Source: Streptomyces verrucosisporus
Lineage (GTDB): Bacteria; Actinomycetota; Actinomycetes; Streptomycetales; Streptomycetaceae
Length of the DNA stretch: 64,000 nt
Reading direction: 5' to 3'
Assembly (NCBI RefSeq): GCF_017114865.1
Contig: NZ_JADEYH010000017.1
Span: 62,001 to 126,000, forward strand
The notes under the pieces are model-generated. The model was not told where the DNA came from. It saw only the letters and a list, made by a program, of their open reading frames with translations, and searched no databases. Below are positions 63,422 through 64,000 of this stretch, in pieces. A program made the position numbers and the translations under genes. Position 1 is the stretch's first letter. Each line of letters opens with the position of its first letter.

Positions 63422-64000
63422 TTACCGCCCGCTCTCGGAGGCTTCTCCCCCGGAGCCTCCGCCGCCTCCGGAGCCCTCGCCGCTCCCGGTGCCTTCACCA
63501 TCCTCGCCGTCCCGCTTGCCCGCACCCCACTCCCGCGTCCTGCGCTCCCGCTCCATCCGCCGCCGCAGCGCGGCGGGCGGGCCGGTGAGCTCGGGGAAGT
63601 CCGTCCGCAACGCGCGGACCAGCGAGTACATCATCAGGAACGCCAGGACGAAGAACGGCAGACCGAGCACCGTGATCACCTCGGCGAGCGCGTCCAGGCC
63701 GCTCTTGCCGGTGGCCGCGATCAGCGTCCCCGCGACCACGCCCTCGGTGATCGCCCAGAACACCCGCTGCCGCGTCGGCCCGCCCTCCTCCCGCTGCCCG
63801 GCGCTGAGCATGTCCACCACCAGGGACGCCGAGTCCGAGGAGGTGGTGAAGAAGATGACCACGATCAGCACCGACAGGGCCGAGACGAAGGTGGTGAGCG
63901 GATAGTTCTCCAGGAAGGTGAAGAGCGCGCCGGGGATGTCGCCCTCCTCCACCACGTTTCGCACCAGCCCGCCGGCGCCGTTCATCTCGATGTCGATGGC
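63422..64000 (-). CDS. BCCT-family transporter, C-terminal part (5' end outside window)
   Basis: The last 192 or so residues of a betaine/carnitine/choline transporter. The visible segments are the amphipathic helix and TM10-12: LTTFVSALSVLIVVIFFTTSSDSASLVVDMLSAG is the diagnostic BCCT stretch (TTSSDSAS), followed by RVFWAITEGVVAGTLI and GLPFFVLAFLMMYSLVRAL. A basic then Gly/Ser/Glu-rich cytoplasmic tail of about 60 residues may act in osmosensing, as in BetP. Sodium-coupled uptake of betaine-type osmolytes is expected. The start lies beyond 64000. Confidence 0.92.
   Translation of the reverse strand, partial: AIDIEMNGAGGLVRNVVEEGDIPGALFTFLENYPLTTFVSALSVLIVVIFFTTSSDSASLVVDMLSAGQREEGGPTRQRVFWAITEGVVAGTLIAATGKSGLDALAEVITVLGLPFFVLAFLMMYSLVRALRTDFPELTGPPAALRRRMERERRTREWGAGKRDGEDGEGTGSGEGSGGGGGSGGEASESGR

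Overview
The window is chromosomal DNA from a high-GC actinomycete, almost certainly a Streptomyces. The signs are strong third-position GC in every gene, GTG/TTG starts with stop-start overlaps, and families typical of Streptomyces: an SPW-repeat membrane protein, DUF2637, DUF3099, DUF5955, a SAV2148-type HEPN protein, a sulfur leader peptide, a CebR operator and DmdR-type iron boxes. I saw no rRNA, tRNA, CRISPR array, transposase or prophage genes. The window contains core metabolism, small regulatory units and several loci in visible decay.

Layout. 1-3.2 kb: the 3' end of a broken secreted esterase-CBM2 gene, then a divergent TetR / DHA2 efflux-pump pair sharing an operator. 3.2-9.3 kb: a minus-strand sugar operon (lipoprotein, permease, ATPase, ROK kinase, membrane protein) behind a cytochrome P450. 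9.5-17 kb: malate synthase, a zinc-ribbon/Mrr-like protein, an NTF2-like protein with its own inverted-repeat operator, and a divergent purine-type permease and PucR regulator. 17-20.6 kb: DUF3099, a TPR-like protein behind a Crp-like palindrome, an iron-box-controlled FhuF-like reductase and a DUF2637 protein. 20.7-26.7 kb: alkylation repair (Ogt, Ada-AlkA), RsgA, an SPW protein and a YihY/BrkB protein. 26.8-29.6 kb: a decayed fermentation locus in which adhE has a premature stop, its alcohol dehydrogenase half is gone, pflB is missing and pflA remains. 29.7-31.4 kb: a PfkB kinase and a GNAT protein.

31.5-40.6 kb is an assimilatory sulfur operon: leader peptide, sulfite reductase, three tandem ~30-residue micro-ORFs, a zinc-ribbon protein, cysH, cysC, cysD, cysN, a sulfonate-type ABC ATPase and permease, and a sirohydrochlorin chelatase-like protein. 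Sulfate is activated by CysDN (and CysC), reduced by CysH to sulfite and by the siroheme enzyme to sulfide; the last gene would supply siroheme. The substrate-binding protein expected between cysN and the ATPase is absent. I recall the same gene order in S. coelicolor around SCO6102-SCO6093, but this was not checked here.

40.6-53 kb: an acetate-transporter-like protein, DUF1697, a HEPN/PLD-like protein, then glgX, treY and treZ (glycogen debranching and trehalose from glucan). A CebR-controlled lytic polysaccharide monooxygenase, an FHA protein and a GNAT protein lie between treY and treZ. 53-64 kb: MsrB, MurC, a pyrimidine reductase-like protein divergent from ZapE, a Tat-exported DUF839 protein, a divergent siderophore acetyltransferase / siderophore-interacting pair sharing one iron box, a lipoprotein with a degenerate deacetylase domain, a Pth2-type hydrolase and the C-terminal part of a BCCT transporter.

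The strongest candidates for follow-up are the near-identical tandem micro-ORFs inside the sulfur operon and the adhE/pflB deletion scar. Predictions rest on reading translated sequence and recalled family features; no database search was possible.
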